Shown in pieces: positions 10,991-24,319 of a stretch of 64,000 nucleotides of DNA (position 1 is its first letter; every line of letters begins with the position of its first letter). A model generated the notes under the pieces. The model ran no database searches. It saw only the letters and a list, made by a program, of their open reading frames with translations, and was not told where the DNA came from. Source of the stretch: Limnanthes douglasii subsp. nivea (taxonomy: Eukaryota > Streptophyta > Magnoliopsida > Brassicales > Limnanthaceae); assembly GCA_036936605.1 (NCBI GenBank), contig JAUPFV010000003.1:145794997-145858996 (forward strand), read 5' to 3'. The position numbers and the translations under genes are program-made.

Positions 10991-11978
10991 TTATGGAGCC
11001 TTTGGCAATCATACTCCGGACAATCTTCTGACTGGTTTTGGATTTTAAGAACCTTATTGGCTTATTGACTTTCTTAATGCTTGCGGTGTTTCTTCATTTG
11101 GTTGAAGGATATCAGGTACCATTTAAAAACATTCTCCTAACTATATTTATATTAACATCATATTTGTTTTGTGTATACAGTAATATAGTCCGGCGTTGTT
11201 TAGATTAGTTTATGGATGTTAAGTAGAAAGTTTCTGAATAGTTTACATGCACTCCGCATAATCTGCTTCGAAGTACCTATCTTCCGTCCCGAAATATTGG
11301 ACGTTTAAAGAATTAGCACGGATATTAATATTAGTCTGGGTGTTGGGTGCCTTCTTTTTCTGGCCTTTGACCTTCGAACTACCTGGTCGAGATGTACTTG
11401 GACCTTCTAACTACCTGGTCGAGATGTACTTGGTGCAGACGAAAATAGAGGCATGGACTAGGAAATGGCTTATTTTCTTTAAGACTTCTAGTACCTTTTG
11501 TCTCATGGTGTCTATCTTAGCCTTGATTGGGTCACTTCAAGGAATTGTAAGAGCCAAGCTAAAAAGACATACAAACCAATTTGTTACCCATTTAGATTAT
11601 TATAAGCATTTCAACTTTGGAAATGCTTAAACTTTTAAACCAATCATTTTTCAAACCAAAAACTTTCGATTGCATTTTTCACTGTAACACTATGTAACAA
11701 GCAATAAACCTCCCCATCTGAGGAAACATACAAGCTAAATTTCTAGGGCATCATATGCATATAAATGGGGGTTGAAAATGCACACGAATTGGGTGAAAAA
11801 AGAAATTAGGAAATTCTAAAATTCTATTGTTTACAACTCAGGGAATTGCTATATAGTTTTATAACTTCTTAATCCAAGGAGCGGTTTCTAATGTAGCTTC
11901 ACAAGAGTACGATATCGAATAGTTCTTACATGATGAAGAAATTATAATTTCTCATTGCTAATCATTAGTCTCTGGAGA
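10991..11978. other. Region between the copia remnant and PA200, no gene recognised
   Basis: It contains the PA200 3' UTR at its right end and a short tandem duplication at 11369-11432. An open frame at 11340-11630 (plus) has no recognisable motif. A stretch near 11281-11310 contains TTCCGTCCCGAAATATTGGA, reminiscent of a Stowaway-type MITE end, but I see no partner. Confidence 0.4.
11369..11432. repeat. Tandem duplication of a 32-bp unit
   Basis: Two adjacent units (11369-11400 and 11401-11432) beginning GACCTTC are identical except for one base (G in the first, T in the second at unit position 8). Confidence 0.9.
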
Positions 11979-14900
11979 TTAAGCAAAGTATGATGCCGAA
12001 GAGGATGTATCAGCTAGAACCTGCAAGCATCGATAGAGTAAGACAGATTTAGGAGAGCAGATTTATTTTTAATTTAATTAGAACTTATAAGACAGTTTCT
12101 TCGAGCCCTACCTCAAGCTGCTCTGGAGTAAATAAGTCTTTCTGAATATTCCATGTATCTGCATGAGTACGACGGAACTCTGCAACTGCCTTTGTCACCG
12201 TAGATTTGATAGGTGAAGGCTCCCCAGCAAAACGAGCCAGCAATGTTACATGATCAGGCAACCAACTGAAATTTCAAAGTTGTACAGGAATGTGAGAATA
12301 CTATGATGCAAAAAGTCTTGAATCTAAGAGTCTTGAATCTAAAATTTCCAAATCAATCTCTCCTCTTGAGCTTTACCTAGGTATATCATATGGGACGGAT
12401 AACACAGAAGCTGCCAAAGCAAGGACAGCACCATGCACAGAAGCAACTGACTGAGCAGACTTCAAGTTCCTGCATTGTTATTTGGATCAGACCACATGTT
12501 AGTACCAGAATTATAGATGAAACTACTTGAGAATGAGAGCATCTGGACAACTAAGCAGCAAGTAAACACACTTGATCGATAATGCATATATTCTTTTGAT
12601 AATCAAGTTTAAGTGGCTCACAATGGAACTAATGAGAATAACTTCTAAGTATCATTAATTGGAGGCATTTCTCAATTCAACTTATCAGTACATATTTCTG
12701 TAGATGATAGGAAAAATGAAAGTTGCTAATCGTCTTAAATTATCTTAACGACAAAGGAAAAGCTAAATGTTCCAAATGTTTACTCCTCAAATGCATATTG
12801 ACCAATCAAATGGAACTAATGAGAATAACTTCTCAGTATCATTCATTAATTGGAGGCATTTCTCAATTCAAATTATCAGTACATATTTCTGTAGCTAATA
12901 TGAAAAATGAAAGTTGCTAATTGTCTTACATTAACGTATCGACAAGGGCAATACTAAATGTCCCAAATGTTTACTCCTCAAATGCATATTGACCAATCAA
13001 GATTGATTAGTAGTATGTTTTACATTCTCTTGTTATTACGTAATTAAACTGGACCAAACATTTTGGAGCATACAAATTTCCCGATAGATGTATACCAACT
13101 TTTGCTTGATTTCATGTGCAATCTTCATATCCTCATAGACATACGCAATTTGTTGTTGGTCTTATAGTAAGAAAAACTTAAGTGTAGCATAGTAAAAGAC
13201 AATTCTCAATGCCATATAAGAACTCACCAACGAGCGTGGGACAAGTTAATACCGAAAACCAGTGTTAAAGAGGTCTAGATTATCCATGAACTATCAGATA
13301 ATAATTGTGACTCTTTTTAACTTCCTCTAGCTCTACTAAGGAGAGGCCTTAAATTACAAATCTATTTGAAAATTGCAAGGAGTTCCCCATATGCATGCAC
13401 GACACACGAGAGGAAATAGGAGCAGCTAAAATAATGTGAAAATACCAGGTAGAAATATATTACTGTTAAAGCCAAATATTAAAATTTGAGGAATGTATAA
13501 AGAAAAAGAGAAACCTCTGTTTCCTCTTGTGTTTTATAGACTTTGCCTCTACGGAAGCTCTCTCACGGAAATCCCTGGCTATATCTTCATCCCCACCCTT
13601 CATGAGGGCGGCGAGAACTGCTGCAGCATGCTCCCTCACCTAATAAAGAGTAAAATCTCTATATTAACAACAGCAAAAGTAGTAACAAGGAGAAATTTGA
13701 AAACCATCTTCAAAATAACAATTTTCTTTTGATCTCATGAGCCAATTACATGTAAGAAATATAATCGCACTCTTATAGTAAAGGTATGCCTTACTAGAAT
13801 ATAGAAACGAACAAGGGGAATTACCTCCAATTGACTATCAACTAGAAGCGCTTCTACGACTTTCCATATATTTTGTTTCTCCAAACTTGTGAGGATAAAT
13901 GTGTGTCTGTCGGAGAGAATAAAACTGAACTTCATTAGCATCTACACAAATGTTATTACTCAAATAAACCTATCTAGTTCACTTGTTGGCATATATAAAA
14001 GGATAATGAATGATCAAAAAAATCAAAAAAGATTTATGTGAGGACAAACATGCAATGATATATCTAGCAATGCCTCAGTATGAGTACCGCACCTAAACAT
14101 AAAAGTACGAAGGTACGTGAGAGTGGCAGATCTTGTTCGCCAGTTAGAATCATTAGCAGAAGCAAGTATAACAGAAACAGCTTTCTGGAGATGTGGGCCC
14201 CCAAAGACCCTCCATTTCAGCAATTCAAAAGCTGCCTTTGCCAGCATGGACAAATCTTTATTTGATATTTCCTTCAAAGACAAGTAACTTCTCTCAGATG
14301 CAGAAAGTCAAAACTTGACATTAAGAGAAACCAATGTTTTAATAAACAACAAGAGCTCAGACAACAAAAGTCCAATTGCAAGAACAAAAAGGCTACTTCT
14401 ACCATAAATACACAATATAACATTTTAATCGGACATCAGCATTTCATATTACCTTTAATTATACACTAAAATGATATGAAAATAGAATATAAGATGAAAT
14501 TCACAACAATACTACGTGTCAAACCCTGGATCAGTTCATGGTTCTTAACAAGAGCTACTAACAAATCCTTTAATAGATTAACAGTCTGCAAGTTTATTAG
14601 CAACTGAATCTGGACAATCCTAAGAAATTGTGCAATATTTACAAACCATTACTATTTTTACTGCAAAAGACATTTGTATTCTTACACGAATGAGTTCCGA
14701 ATTTCCATTAATTATAGCATATATAAAATATAACAAATGGAAGAACCGAGTACAAAAACAAATAAATAATTTAAATGGAATATCATGTTACCAAATACCT
14801 GCAAGGAGAGTACTGGGTAAAGAAGCCCCACGATTACATCAAGCAAATATGATGATCTTCCGGACTTCAAAGTTGAGATGATGAAGTGAAATAGCTACAG

Positions 14901-17900
14901 AAAGCCCGAGAATGAGTGGATCAGAGTCATCAGACACACAATGTAGGTAAAAGTGTACATATTAAAATTATTTCTAAATTCTGTACCGTCTCCATCCATT
15001 TGACATCGTCCTGCGAATCGCCTTTCCCGTAACCATTTTGAATGTCTACAACTGTTGACCTCTCTAAACTGTCTGACGTGTTGGATTTCTGAATATTTAA
15101 AACTGCTTCGGATGCCTTTCCAGTAAGCAACTGAATCCACCTTTCATTCCTTAGTTGATTGTAAATTTCATTATTCTCACTCTCAGATGAATCATTATGA
15201 ATAAATGACATATGAAGCCGAATGTTAGAACACAACACTGAGAGAGTTACAGCGATCGCTTCCCTTACCTGTTCCCATACAAAGCTAAAAATTAGACAAC
15301 AATTGCAGAGCTTGTACACCAGGTATTACAGAAATACAAGCATAAGGATTTCTGTAAGTACAACAGTAATGGTCTACTTGAGTAAATACATGAAACGACA
15401 AATTAAGTTAATGCTTTGTTCACCTATGAAGCTGAAAATGAAAGAAGGCCTTATTAAATGTACGGAATATACTTCATGGGACACTGGATAAATTTTAATT
15501 GACAAAGCCTGCACGTCAATTAGATTAATAAAAGACACAAGTCTACACATTTTCTCAGACCAGTTCGCAACAACAGCTTAGGCAATCTTTCCTGATGATT
15601 TTTTTCTGCATACTTGTAAAGATGGGAAGACTAATAATAGTATAGGTACGATACCCAATCAAATGTAAGCAACGAAAAAATTGAAGAAATGGAATGAAAA
15701 TCTTACTTGCGCAGATGAATGGCACATATTATCCAACAGCTCGTCCAAAAGCAAATGATGTAGCTGAACTTCTGAAAAAGGCATTTTCTGTGGGGATAAT
15801 TCTATTAGTGCAGCTGAAAGAAAAGTGTAGCGCTTTGCAACTACAGTTGTAGTTACAGGCAAAGGTAGAGGTGCAGCCAAACAATTCAAAATTCGTTGCC
15901 TCATAAAAGGAACTCTTGTTCCATGTTTTCCTTTTCCGGTAACAGCATAGCGTATGCAAGCTGCCCACTCAGGTATGGATTCTACAGATTGAGCAAGAAT
16001 GATACTCTTCAATAAGAGCATAACCCAACTATCCCATTCCCCCAGAAGACCATGGAAATCAGAATGCAAGACGCCAGCCAAAGCTTCAGCAGCAACACAC
16101 TGTTTTGACCTCTCCTTGGAATTAGCAAACTCCTCCAATGGACTTTTAAGAGCCACTAACACCGGCGTACCACACTCTTGTATTAGCCGCTTGAAAATAC
16201 GTGCGAAATTCGAGTAGAAGGTATCACTTCCTAATAAGGAGATCCAACTCGGAGTTCTTGGCCATGAAGCCAAAAAATCAAAATAGAAAAGGGTTATTGA
16301 TTTGTCTGCCAGACTCTGAAAAGAAGAACTGCCATGACTTCCCCTTGAGGATGCACTCTCAGTATCAGCAATAACATGGACATTAGAAAGACTGTTTAAA
16401 GTCTCATTAAAGAATCCTTCTTCCTTAACAGTTTCATTTAATGCTCCTTCAAGAGATGATTTAGTATATCCTTGTGAAACGCCGGATAACATAGGCTGAT
16501 CTTCAGCAGACTTCTTATGAGGTGATTCTTTCAATAATGTGTTTAAAGCCGAAATTGCAAGTATCCTTGTTTGAGGAAGTTGGCTTTTCAAACTATTCAA
16601 GAAATGACCTGAATGGGCATTAACATGACGGAAGTGAAAGAGTTGTATAATGTAGATACTGTCTGTAACTAGTATAATACATTTAAAAAGTCAAAAGCCA
16701 AGCCTTGAAGGCCAAAACAACTGTATCATCTACCTGCAGTTTCAGCAAGGATGTTGGAATAGAAATTTGGATCATTTCTAGTTGACATTACCAACAGAAG
16801 CAGTACGCGATTGGCCATTAGATTGTACCTAACAATAAAACACTATATCTTAAACAAAGGAAATTTAGAAAAACATGTTATCTAGTATTAAATAGCCAAA
16901 GAGATTAGATTTACCTCCAATGCAACATAGTTGAATCAAAACTCATGGAACCAATCCGGGAAACCAAATCCGTGAATTTTGGATTGTCAACATGATTGTC
17001 CACGGGCTTCAGGATGCTCGTAGGAAGTCCGGCAAAGTAAATATTGTATTTAACAAAGAGCTGTCAGCACGAGAAAGCATTAGACAAATAAATTTGGAAG
17101 AAGATAATGCCCTAAACAATAAAATGAGAGGTGTCTGCATTGTTACCTCATTGATTGCTTTTTGAGATTTCAGTGATTCATGATGAGAGCTATAAGGAGC
17201 CACCAGAGAGAGATCCAGAGAGCGAAATTCAAGATCAAAATTTATTCACAAGTTAACAAACTGAAATTCTGACAACTAAAAAAGCAAACATAGTCAAATA
17301 TAAGCCTATAGTCACCTCGAAAGAATCCCAAGAAGAAATGTGGAAAATGCCTTTGGATCCTGGTATAACAGAAGATATAATAAAAACACTAGTAGTGAAA
17401 ATCAAGATGATCTTTTTCTCAGCGCTTACCGTTGTTAAATGATTAAGAACTGTCTGAGTGGAAAGGATGGCACAAGAGCCTAGTACCACATATTCTGGCA
17501 CAGTGGCATTCTGCAAGTTCTCAGTAAGAGAAATCACACACTTTGAAATCACGCTTGGCCACCTCTTTAGGATCTTCAAAAGACATTTCCCAGCATACCT
17601 AGTATAAGTACAGAATACATGGCAAAAGACAATTATTTTTCCTTTCTTTTCATCCCTTCTAGTAGCAGATAAGAATTTAAGTTTAAAGCCAGACTGTCAG
17701 ACTATAAATAATCTGATTTTTGTTACTTTTTTCACCCAAAAAATCTGAACTTTTTTCACCACTTGATATATATAATTTGTCCTTAGCTTCAAATCTATTT
17801 AAATCAAAGAAATTAGCATTTCTTTGATTAATAACGGGTCACAAAAGATTATAGGACTTACGCTCTAACTGTCTCATAGCTATGCAATGAGAGCTTTAGA

Positions 17901-20900
17901 AAATCATCCATTAAAAAAATCACGTGGTCTGATGGAGAGAAGTTCCCACTTGTACGAAATAGATGATATGACGATTGTGATGATCTCCAAGTACTGTGCA
18001 TGTATGCCTTGTCCATAAGAGCCCACCTAGGCCTGAAGTTTAAAACAGAAATAAAATTAATTCCTATGCCTTCTACTGATACATATGGACTAACTAACCA
18101 AACTACAACTCTCTACCTCTTCCTCCCTTTAGAATGGGAGCCGATGATAAAATTTATTGGAGGTTCTATTATTGCAACAGATTCCAGCTTCCAAGCCTGC
18201 CTATGATTTGACCACTCATCGTATTCTAAACTTCCTGGAAAGCATACAAGAAAGTAGTATAGTATTTGTTCTGACATATATAAAACTAACTTAACGAAAT
18301 GAAAAAACAAGGTCCAAGAAATGCCCTGCATATTACCATAGTTTCCTAAAGCGTCCATAATACGAATAACGAGCAAGAGCAGAATGCTGTCGTCTGATTT
18401 CTCTTCTAGTAGGTATCTGGTCACGTTATATATAAATTAATAGTTTGGTAATTACATATATCTGTTAAGTCATATTCAAAAAAAAACAATATGTAATTAG
18501 TACTTGCAGGCCGCATGTATAATCTCAGTAGCTTTCTCGCGCAGTTCAGGAGTGCCAATAGGTGAACCAGATGCTCCAGCTATCAGAAAGGAATTACGAT
18601 GAGGATCTTCAACCACCCCTTCGCTAGCTAGCGGCCTGAAATCGGGTAGGCAAGATAAAACACCTTGCAATGAAGAATCAATACGCAAAAGAGTCACTTT
18701 CAAGTGCTCTTTCTCATTTCCTGCATCACAATTTCCATAAACAAAGCCAGGCCTTATAAGTAACTAGAGAATTTTACTGAAATAGTAATACAAATCTAAG
18801 AAAAATGGGTTAAACCGTCATTTATGTTTGAACAATTTCCTATTGGTGCTCATTTTTCATTATAACTTTCTAATTGTGCATTTTAAATATTTCTATTCGT
18901 GCTTTTCATATTTCAAACATTACTATTCGTTTTTTTCCGTCCATCTCCATTAGGTTGTAGGTTGCTATCGGATGGTATAAAATTATAATAATATTAGTAA
19001 TAATATAATAATAAATAATATTCTTTCAAAATCTATAAATAATAAATCAAATCAAAATCCAAAAAAAAATTAAACTATTGAAATTCAAATTAGAAAAAAA
19101 GAGTAAAATTTGGAGACTGAGGATGAAGATGAGCTCTTCTTTCTCCTGCCATGTTTTTTTCAACTGCATGCTAGCGGAGATGGACGGAAGGGCACTAATA
19201 GGAAGTTCGAAAAAATGGCACCAACAGGAAATCGGTCAAACATAAAATGCAAAAAATAGGCTTAAGTCAAAGATATATACATGGTTAAGAAAGCTGCATA
19301 GGCAACTAAGTGTCTGAACGTGGAATCAGAAGAAAGGTGAATTAAAATTACCTAGATCTGAGTGCATTTTAGTTTTGCAAATTTTGATAAGATCATCCAA
19401 AGCTGATTCAAAATGAAGTTTCAAAAGTTCATTGGCAAATTGGAGTTCCTCATCACTGGGAATGTGCCACTTGGGAGCATACAATTCTCCACCTTTGGAA
19501 TAATCTTTTGTACTAATCCATTCCTCTAATTCTGCAGCAGCAGGGTGACGAGATAAACACCTAGTATGCCAAAAAAAGTTATTACCATATGCAATGCATA
19601 TTATTTTGGATTGCAAACTACTTAATTATGGTTAATATAAGTTTCCAAGTATCCCAAGAATACGCACTTGTATTGATCAATAGGATAATACAAAACCAGG
19701 CTTCCAAGAAGAGACCGAAGAAGATGATTGCCAGCTCCATTAACCTATATACGCAATGCCATAATCAAACTAAATTGATCAATAAAAGATAAGTGAATTT
19801 AGTATCAAAAACTGTGCGAAGTCCTTGATCTACTAGAAAACTTATCAGCCTAAATTCTAAAGACAATATAAATAACCTTCCATGATGATGACTCGAAAGC
19901 TAACGCAATAGCTTCTTTGAACTGTTCTTTGTATCCAAGAAGGACAGAACCTCCATAACTGATGGCAACTGATAATATTTTCAATTGATAGTCAATTGAT
20001 GTCTCTAGAGCTGGAGAAATTGTTTGTTTTTCCTAAATGTCACAAAATTGTAGGGTCAGCCAGATTTCAAAAAAAAAGATAAATAAAAGAATAAATAAAA
20101 CAACTTATAATGAAAAAACCTTGGTCGAAACTGGCAAATTAATTAGTCCGCTTCCTCCATGTCCAGTAACAGGAGTCCCTTTAAGCGAAGATATAGCAGA
20201 CAGAAGAATTGGCTCTACAAGCTGAACAGCTGCATCTTGTGGGTTTGAATGTACACATGCGCAGCAAAGCAGCCCAACCTCAGCAACTGCCCCCGGAAGA
20301 ATATTTGTTCTGACAAACTTGGAAATTTTTTTCAAGGCCTGTACACAAGTGAGGTGAGTGTCCAAAAACACATACTTCTGGAGGAAAGCCTTTAGATATA
20401 ACTAAAAAATAAAAGAAAGACATTTCAAGGCAGCAAACAAAAACCTGATTATATAAGGATTTCGAGAGCCTCCCTAGCAAGATTTCAAGCATGCAATAGT
20501 AATAAGGGCCATCCTCAACCAAAAAAGTTCCGGATGTTGCGGAGGAATGGAGGGATTCATTCCTGCACCAAAACACGTTCGATAATTCTATAATAATAAA
20601 TAGGTTAAAACATAGATATCCAAAAATTGTAAGAGATGTACTGTATTACTTACACACTGCTGGGTTCCAAGTGTAGGAGTAAGGAAAATAAACGACATAG
20701 GAACTCGTCTAGCCATTCAGAAAAGTTCACCACGGGCATGAATGATGTATCATCCACATCATCGTTCAGTGTTGCCATCTACAGTGATATTTTAATGTCA
20801 CGAGTGAGTTAAATACAACTATGGGAGTATGAATAGATCAGCAAGTCTTTGATGCTCACATTGGAAAATATGGAACCAATCAGTTGCATGGTTGCTAAAG

Positions 20901-23900
20901 TTTTAGGTGGATCGTTGGCATCCATACCAAGAAGAGAATTAGTTAATGATACCACGAGAAGATCACTGAACATTTCATTATGCATAACATCACCAAGATC
21001 ATCTGATTTAGCTGAAGTAGTTGACAAGGAAGTGAGCAGAATTGAACGCCCGGCAAATGCTACTGACATTAAAACGGCTTTCAACTGATGGGTAGCAGTT
21101 ATCTAAACATCCAAAAAAGTTTATATGATGAAATGAGATCATTGAATAACAGGTTCGGTATTAAAGTGCCACGGCTACCTTATTATTTTAAAAAGTTAAG
21201 GATTTTTACGAGGAAAAGATCACGTACGGCTTGTACTTTTTGTAAACGGTAAAACTATGGGAGATTTGCAACTTAAAACAGCACTAACCGATTCCAACGC
21301 CATATGGTATCTAGATGCTAAAAATGGAAGAACCAAAAAGGGCTCCACAAAAGACAAAATGGAAGTTGCTGCCGCAACTGTCTCTGAAAGATGTTCATTT
21401 TTGCTATATTGGCCACGATCGATCAACTTAAGCACCACATTGACAAAGGCTATCCTTTCTGATTTTCCTAGAAACAGTTCAGTTTGTCTATTGTGACCTG
21501 TACTTCTGCAATAAGAGGATCTTAGTAGCGAGGAAAATAGCATTGTCGCAAACATGAAATTTAAGTACACGCGTGATCAAGTTGGTAATTCTTACCGCTG
21601 TTCCTGCTGTAAACGCTTCTGAAATGTAATTACCAAATGCAGCAAAAAACGTTCCAATGAATACGTCCAACGACCACCATTAGAAGGGTGATAGTATCTA
21701 CAATACCAAGCAAAAGAGCCAATTAATAGGATCATAAACTCAAAGATTCGCATAATTACCCAGTATTCACCAAGTCTATACAAAATAAATGAGGCACTAG
21801 AATATCAGTAACAAACTGCTCTAAGAGGTTGACCAATTTCTTGAAGTGCTCTTGCGATGAACAACCAGGTTTCAACAGATATACCTGCAGTCAAGAGCAT
21901 AAGATATAACATATCAAAACCTTAGTAATTTTATTTTTTAATACAACCTTAGAATCCGCATATACTGAACTCCCTCCATCTTACAATTGATTTTGCAATT
22001 GCTCTTGCTGGGGTGACACTCTTATTAGTGAATAAGAACCTCGTGTTTCTGGGAACATCAATGGAAAAAGGACATGAACCACTTCCATTTGCGACAGGAA
22101 CCTAGTTTTGATAAACATAACATGCAATTAAAAATAATGAAGATTAGAAATTTCACCCTTGACCTATTCTCAAGACAAGTAGAATATTATTTGGGATTCG
22201 AAACAAGACGTAGAAGCAGAAATAATTGCCACAAAATACAGTTTCCAAATTTAAATCATCATTATATTTTTAAATATTTTGTGGACGTAGGAGTACGATT
22301 TTTATTCTATCATCTTTGGTTACCAGCAGCATTTTCACTTTAAAAAATTTATATTTGCACCTATTAAAATTTCATTCATCTCTGATCATCAAAAAAATTT
22401 CATGTAGAATTTGTTAGCTGGCACATGGACCACAAAATCGTACCCAATTGGCCCCAGACAATAAGGATCATCAAAGTAGTGCAATCACAAAAAAAACTTC
22501 TAACTAGAAACTTATAGGGACCATGGTTCGAAGATCAACTTATTTTGTTTTCCATAACATGATTTAAAACCTAAATTGGTTGGTTTACATGCCACTACGA
22601 GAATAAAAGCTGGGAAAAATAAATCAAGTTCTGTTGGTGAACACGATAAATATATCCCGATTTTGACAGCCAGAGTGACCATATGATTAATTGACTTGGG
22701 TATACTAAAATTGCATACCTCAAACATATTTAGGAATCTACTGAACAAAGTAGGTAAGAAACATTCCCAGTTGATAAAATTGTAGCTTTTCACAATACGA
22801 GCAAGAACATCTGTCCATTGGCTATTCCAAAACTGGCAATTTGGGACCGATTCCCATACAACCAGAAACTTTTTGATCCAGGCTCTGTGATGTAAACAGA
22901 AAGCTAATTTCTTCAATAAGCCAGGTGAAAACCCAATAACAGGAATTACACAGAAATTTATTGGCTTCTTACTCTGAAAAGAAGTCTGAATTGTCTGGGT
23001 TTGTAGGAAGAAATAGTCTCACAAAACCAGATCCTTCGAAGGATGAATTGTGCCATGGATTCTCCAGAAGAGATCTACAAGTTGGTGACAAGAGTACAAA
23101 AAAGTTGAATTTGGTAACTTGTAAAATTTCCTATGATCACCTAGTCAATGTACACAATCAAAGGGGGTTCCTGAAGACATGTGCAATCAATCATGGGAAG
23201 AGTAAACATGAATAGACAAGACACTTCTTGCATGGAATCCATTTTTCTTCAAAACAATAATCAACCAAAACAATATAGAGGTCAATATACAGTTTGTTCA
23301 GCATGTTATACTCCAACTCGGTCCCAAGAAAACCGCAATATATTATAGCTTATGAATTATTTAAAGCTAAAGAAAGAGATAGATGACTTGCCCAAACTCA
23401 GACCATATTTCAGAAGCAGAACCTGGCGGAAAGAACCACCGGCAAGAGCGAACAAGAGAAGTAACAGTTTCAAAATGTCGCTGTCTCAACCTCCACCCCT
23501 CTGGACCTGTATTTCTGCAGTATGTATAAAAGTGAGTAGAAGCCAAAAGAAAATGGAAAACCAAAAGCAGTGTAGTAACTTTGAGAAGAATACCTTGTGA
23601 AATGTGTATGAATGAGAGTATCATACAAGGGTCTCCACTGAAGTTTGAGAGACAGCTTCTTTTTAAACTTATTCAGCAATCTGGCTAAGATATTTCCCCA
23701 TCTAACCTAATCAGTAGAAATTGGAAAGAAAAATAGAAAGGAAGACATTAGTATTAGTCATCAGGAAGAAGAAGAAGAAGAAGACACGGAGTTGAATGGT
23801 AGTCGAATCACCTGGGCATAAAGCTTGTTTTGTGATCTAAAGAAGATATCCAAACCAAGTTCTGCGAGTGTAGCGACATCTTCCAAAGACAAGTCGCTTT

Positions 23901-24185
23901 TTGCTTTGATGAAACTGCGAAAATTAAGAGGAGTAACTCGAAATAAGAATCCCTAAAACAATTGTATATGATTACTCGAGAGAAACAAGTAAATTCAGAA
24001 ATGAAAAAGGAGAGGGATACTGACAGATCAATAACAGAAATCCATTCGAGGGTCGCGTAGACGGAATCGGGATCGTCGAGTTGATAAGAGGTCTTGACGG
24101 AGGCGACAACCCGAGAGAAAGATTCTTTCTCTTTGATCGTCTCGTCTGCTACCGGCGGTGGTAGCCAAGCGTTGTAGAGATGCAT
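11979..24185 (-). CDS. PA200: Proteasome activator subunit 4 (PA200/BLM10), 35 exons, 1818 aa
   Basis: The protein caps the 20S proteasome and promotes ubiquitin-independent peptide and acetyl-histone degradation (known for the PA200/Blm10 family). The start MHLYNAWLPPPVADETIKEK and segments such as PNCQFWNSQWTDVLARI, LLGMDANDPPKTLATMQLIG, SLEYDEWSNHRQAWKLES and SWPRTPSWISLLGSD match plant PA200. It is made of HEAT-like repeats, with the conserved C-terminal domain from about residue 1682 (VREHAAAVLAALMKGG) and a final SYFA, the Hb-Y-X-type tail. Exons: 24185-24025, 23914-23812, 23706-23594, 23514-23392, 23074-22973, 22884-22719, 22101-21985, 21884-21817, 21697-21596, 21505-21289, 21102-20860, 20778-20654, 20562-20445, 20338-20120, 20032-19877, 19744-19668, 19560-19352, 18720-18504, 18416-18337, 18234-18117, 18032-17862, 17598-17430, 17359-17316, 17189-17147, 17060-16915, 16828-16734, 16608-15707, 15268-14987, 14894-14799, 14271-14093, 13906-13825, 13639-13515, 12469-12377, 12265-12112, 12020-11979. 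All phases join and all introns are GT-AG except intron 4 (GC-AG). I see no internal stop. Confidence 0.95.
12622..13000. repeat. Tandem duplication of about 187-192 bp inside PA200 intron 32
   Basis: Unit 1 (12622-12808) and unit 2 (12809-13000) both start with AATGGAACTAATGAGAATAA and end with GCATATTGACCAATCAA. They differ by scattered substitutions and small indels. The intron is over 1 kb long, one of the longest in the gene, mostly because of this duplication. Confidence 0.9.
18810..19265. repeat. Inverted-repeat (foldback or MITE-like) element in PA200 intron 17
   Basis: The left arm (about 18815-18965) and the reverse complement of the right arm (about 19165-19262) share TTATGTTTGA, ATTTCCT(A/G)TTGGTGC and CCGTCCATCTCC. 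Between them is an AT-rich spacer with ATAATAATA-type runs. This is the structure of a non-autonomous TIR element. It encodes nothing, and exons 17 and 18 still splice in frame around it. Confidence 0.6.
23075..23391 (-). other. PA200 intron 4, GC-AG type
   Basis: The reading frame of exon 4 (...SEIWSEF) and exon 5 (SLLENPWHNSSFEGSG) join only if the donor is GCAAGT at 23391. A GT a few bases further would put exon 5 in a wrong frame. GCAAGT is the classic GC-donor consensus. Confidence 0.8.
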
Positions 24186-24307
24186 GATGATGATGAAAGC
24201 TTATTATTCTTCTTCTTGGGAGTACAAAGCAAAGCAAGAGAGACTGTTTAAGACTGACTCTTCTACCTTCTCATTTCTTTTCCAGCAAGACAGAAAGACA
24301 GAGTTTG

Positions 24308-24315
24308 TATTTATA
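24308..24315 (-). promoter_or_regulatory. Probable TATA box of PA200
   Basis: TATAAATA on the minus strand lies about 125 bp upstream of the PA200 ATG. A start site some 30 bp downstream would give a 5' leader of about 95 nt with no upstream ATG. CT- and AAG-rich stretches occur between TATA and ATG, which is usual for plant leaders. Confidence 0.55.
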
Positions 24316-24319
24316 TTTG

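Noticed and set aside
11281..11335. Stowaway-like MITE end (TTCCGTCCCGAAATATTGGA)
   Set aside because: The motif is partial and no inverted partner or TA target duplication was found nearby.
11340..11630. 96-codon open frame on the plus strand downstream of PA200
   Set aside because: No motif, no homology I can recognise, and it includes the 32-bp tandem duplication; open by chance in my judgement.
12085..12111. PA200 ending at the TAA at 12085-12087
   Set aside because: The frame there lacks the conserved C-terminus, whereas a GT-AG intron leads to an exon encoding the family tail ending YFA. Kept only as a possible retained-intron product.
23388..23390. Canonical GT donor at 23387 for PA200 exon 4
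   Set aside because: It would put exon 5 into a frame that destroys the conserved sequence; the GC donor four bases earlier keeps it.
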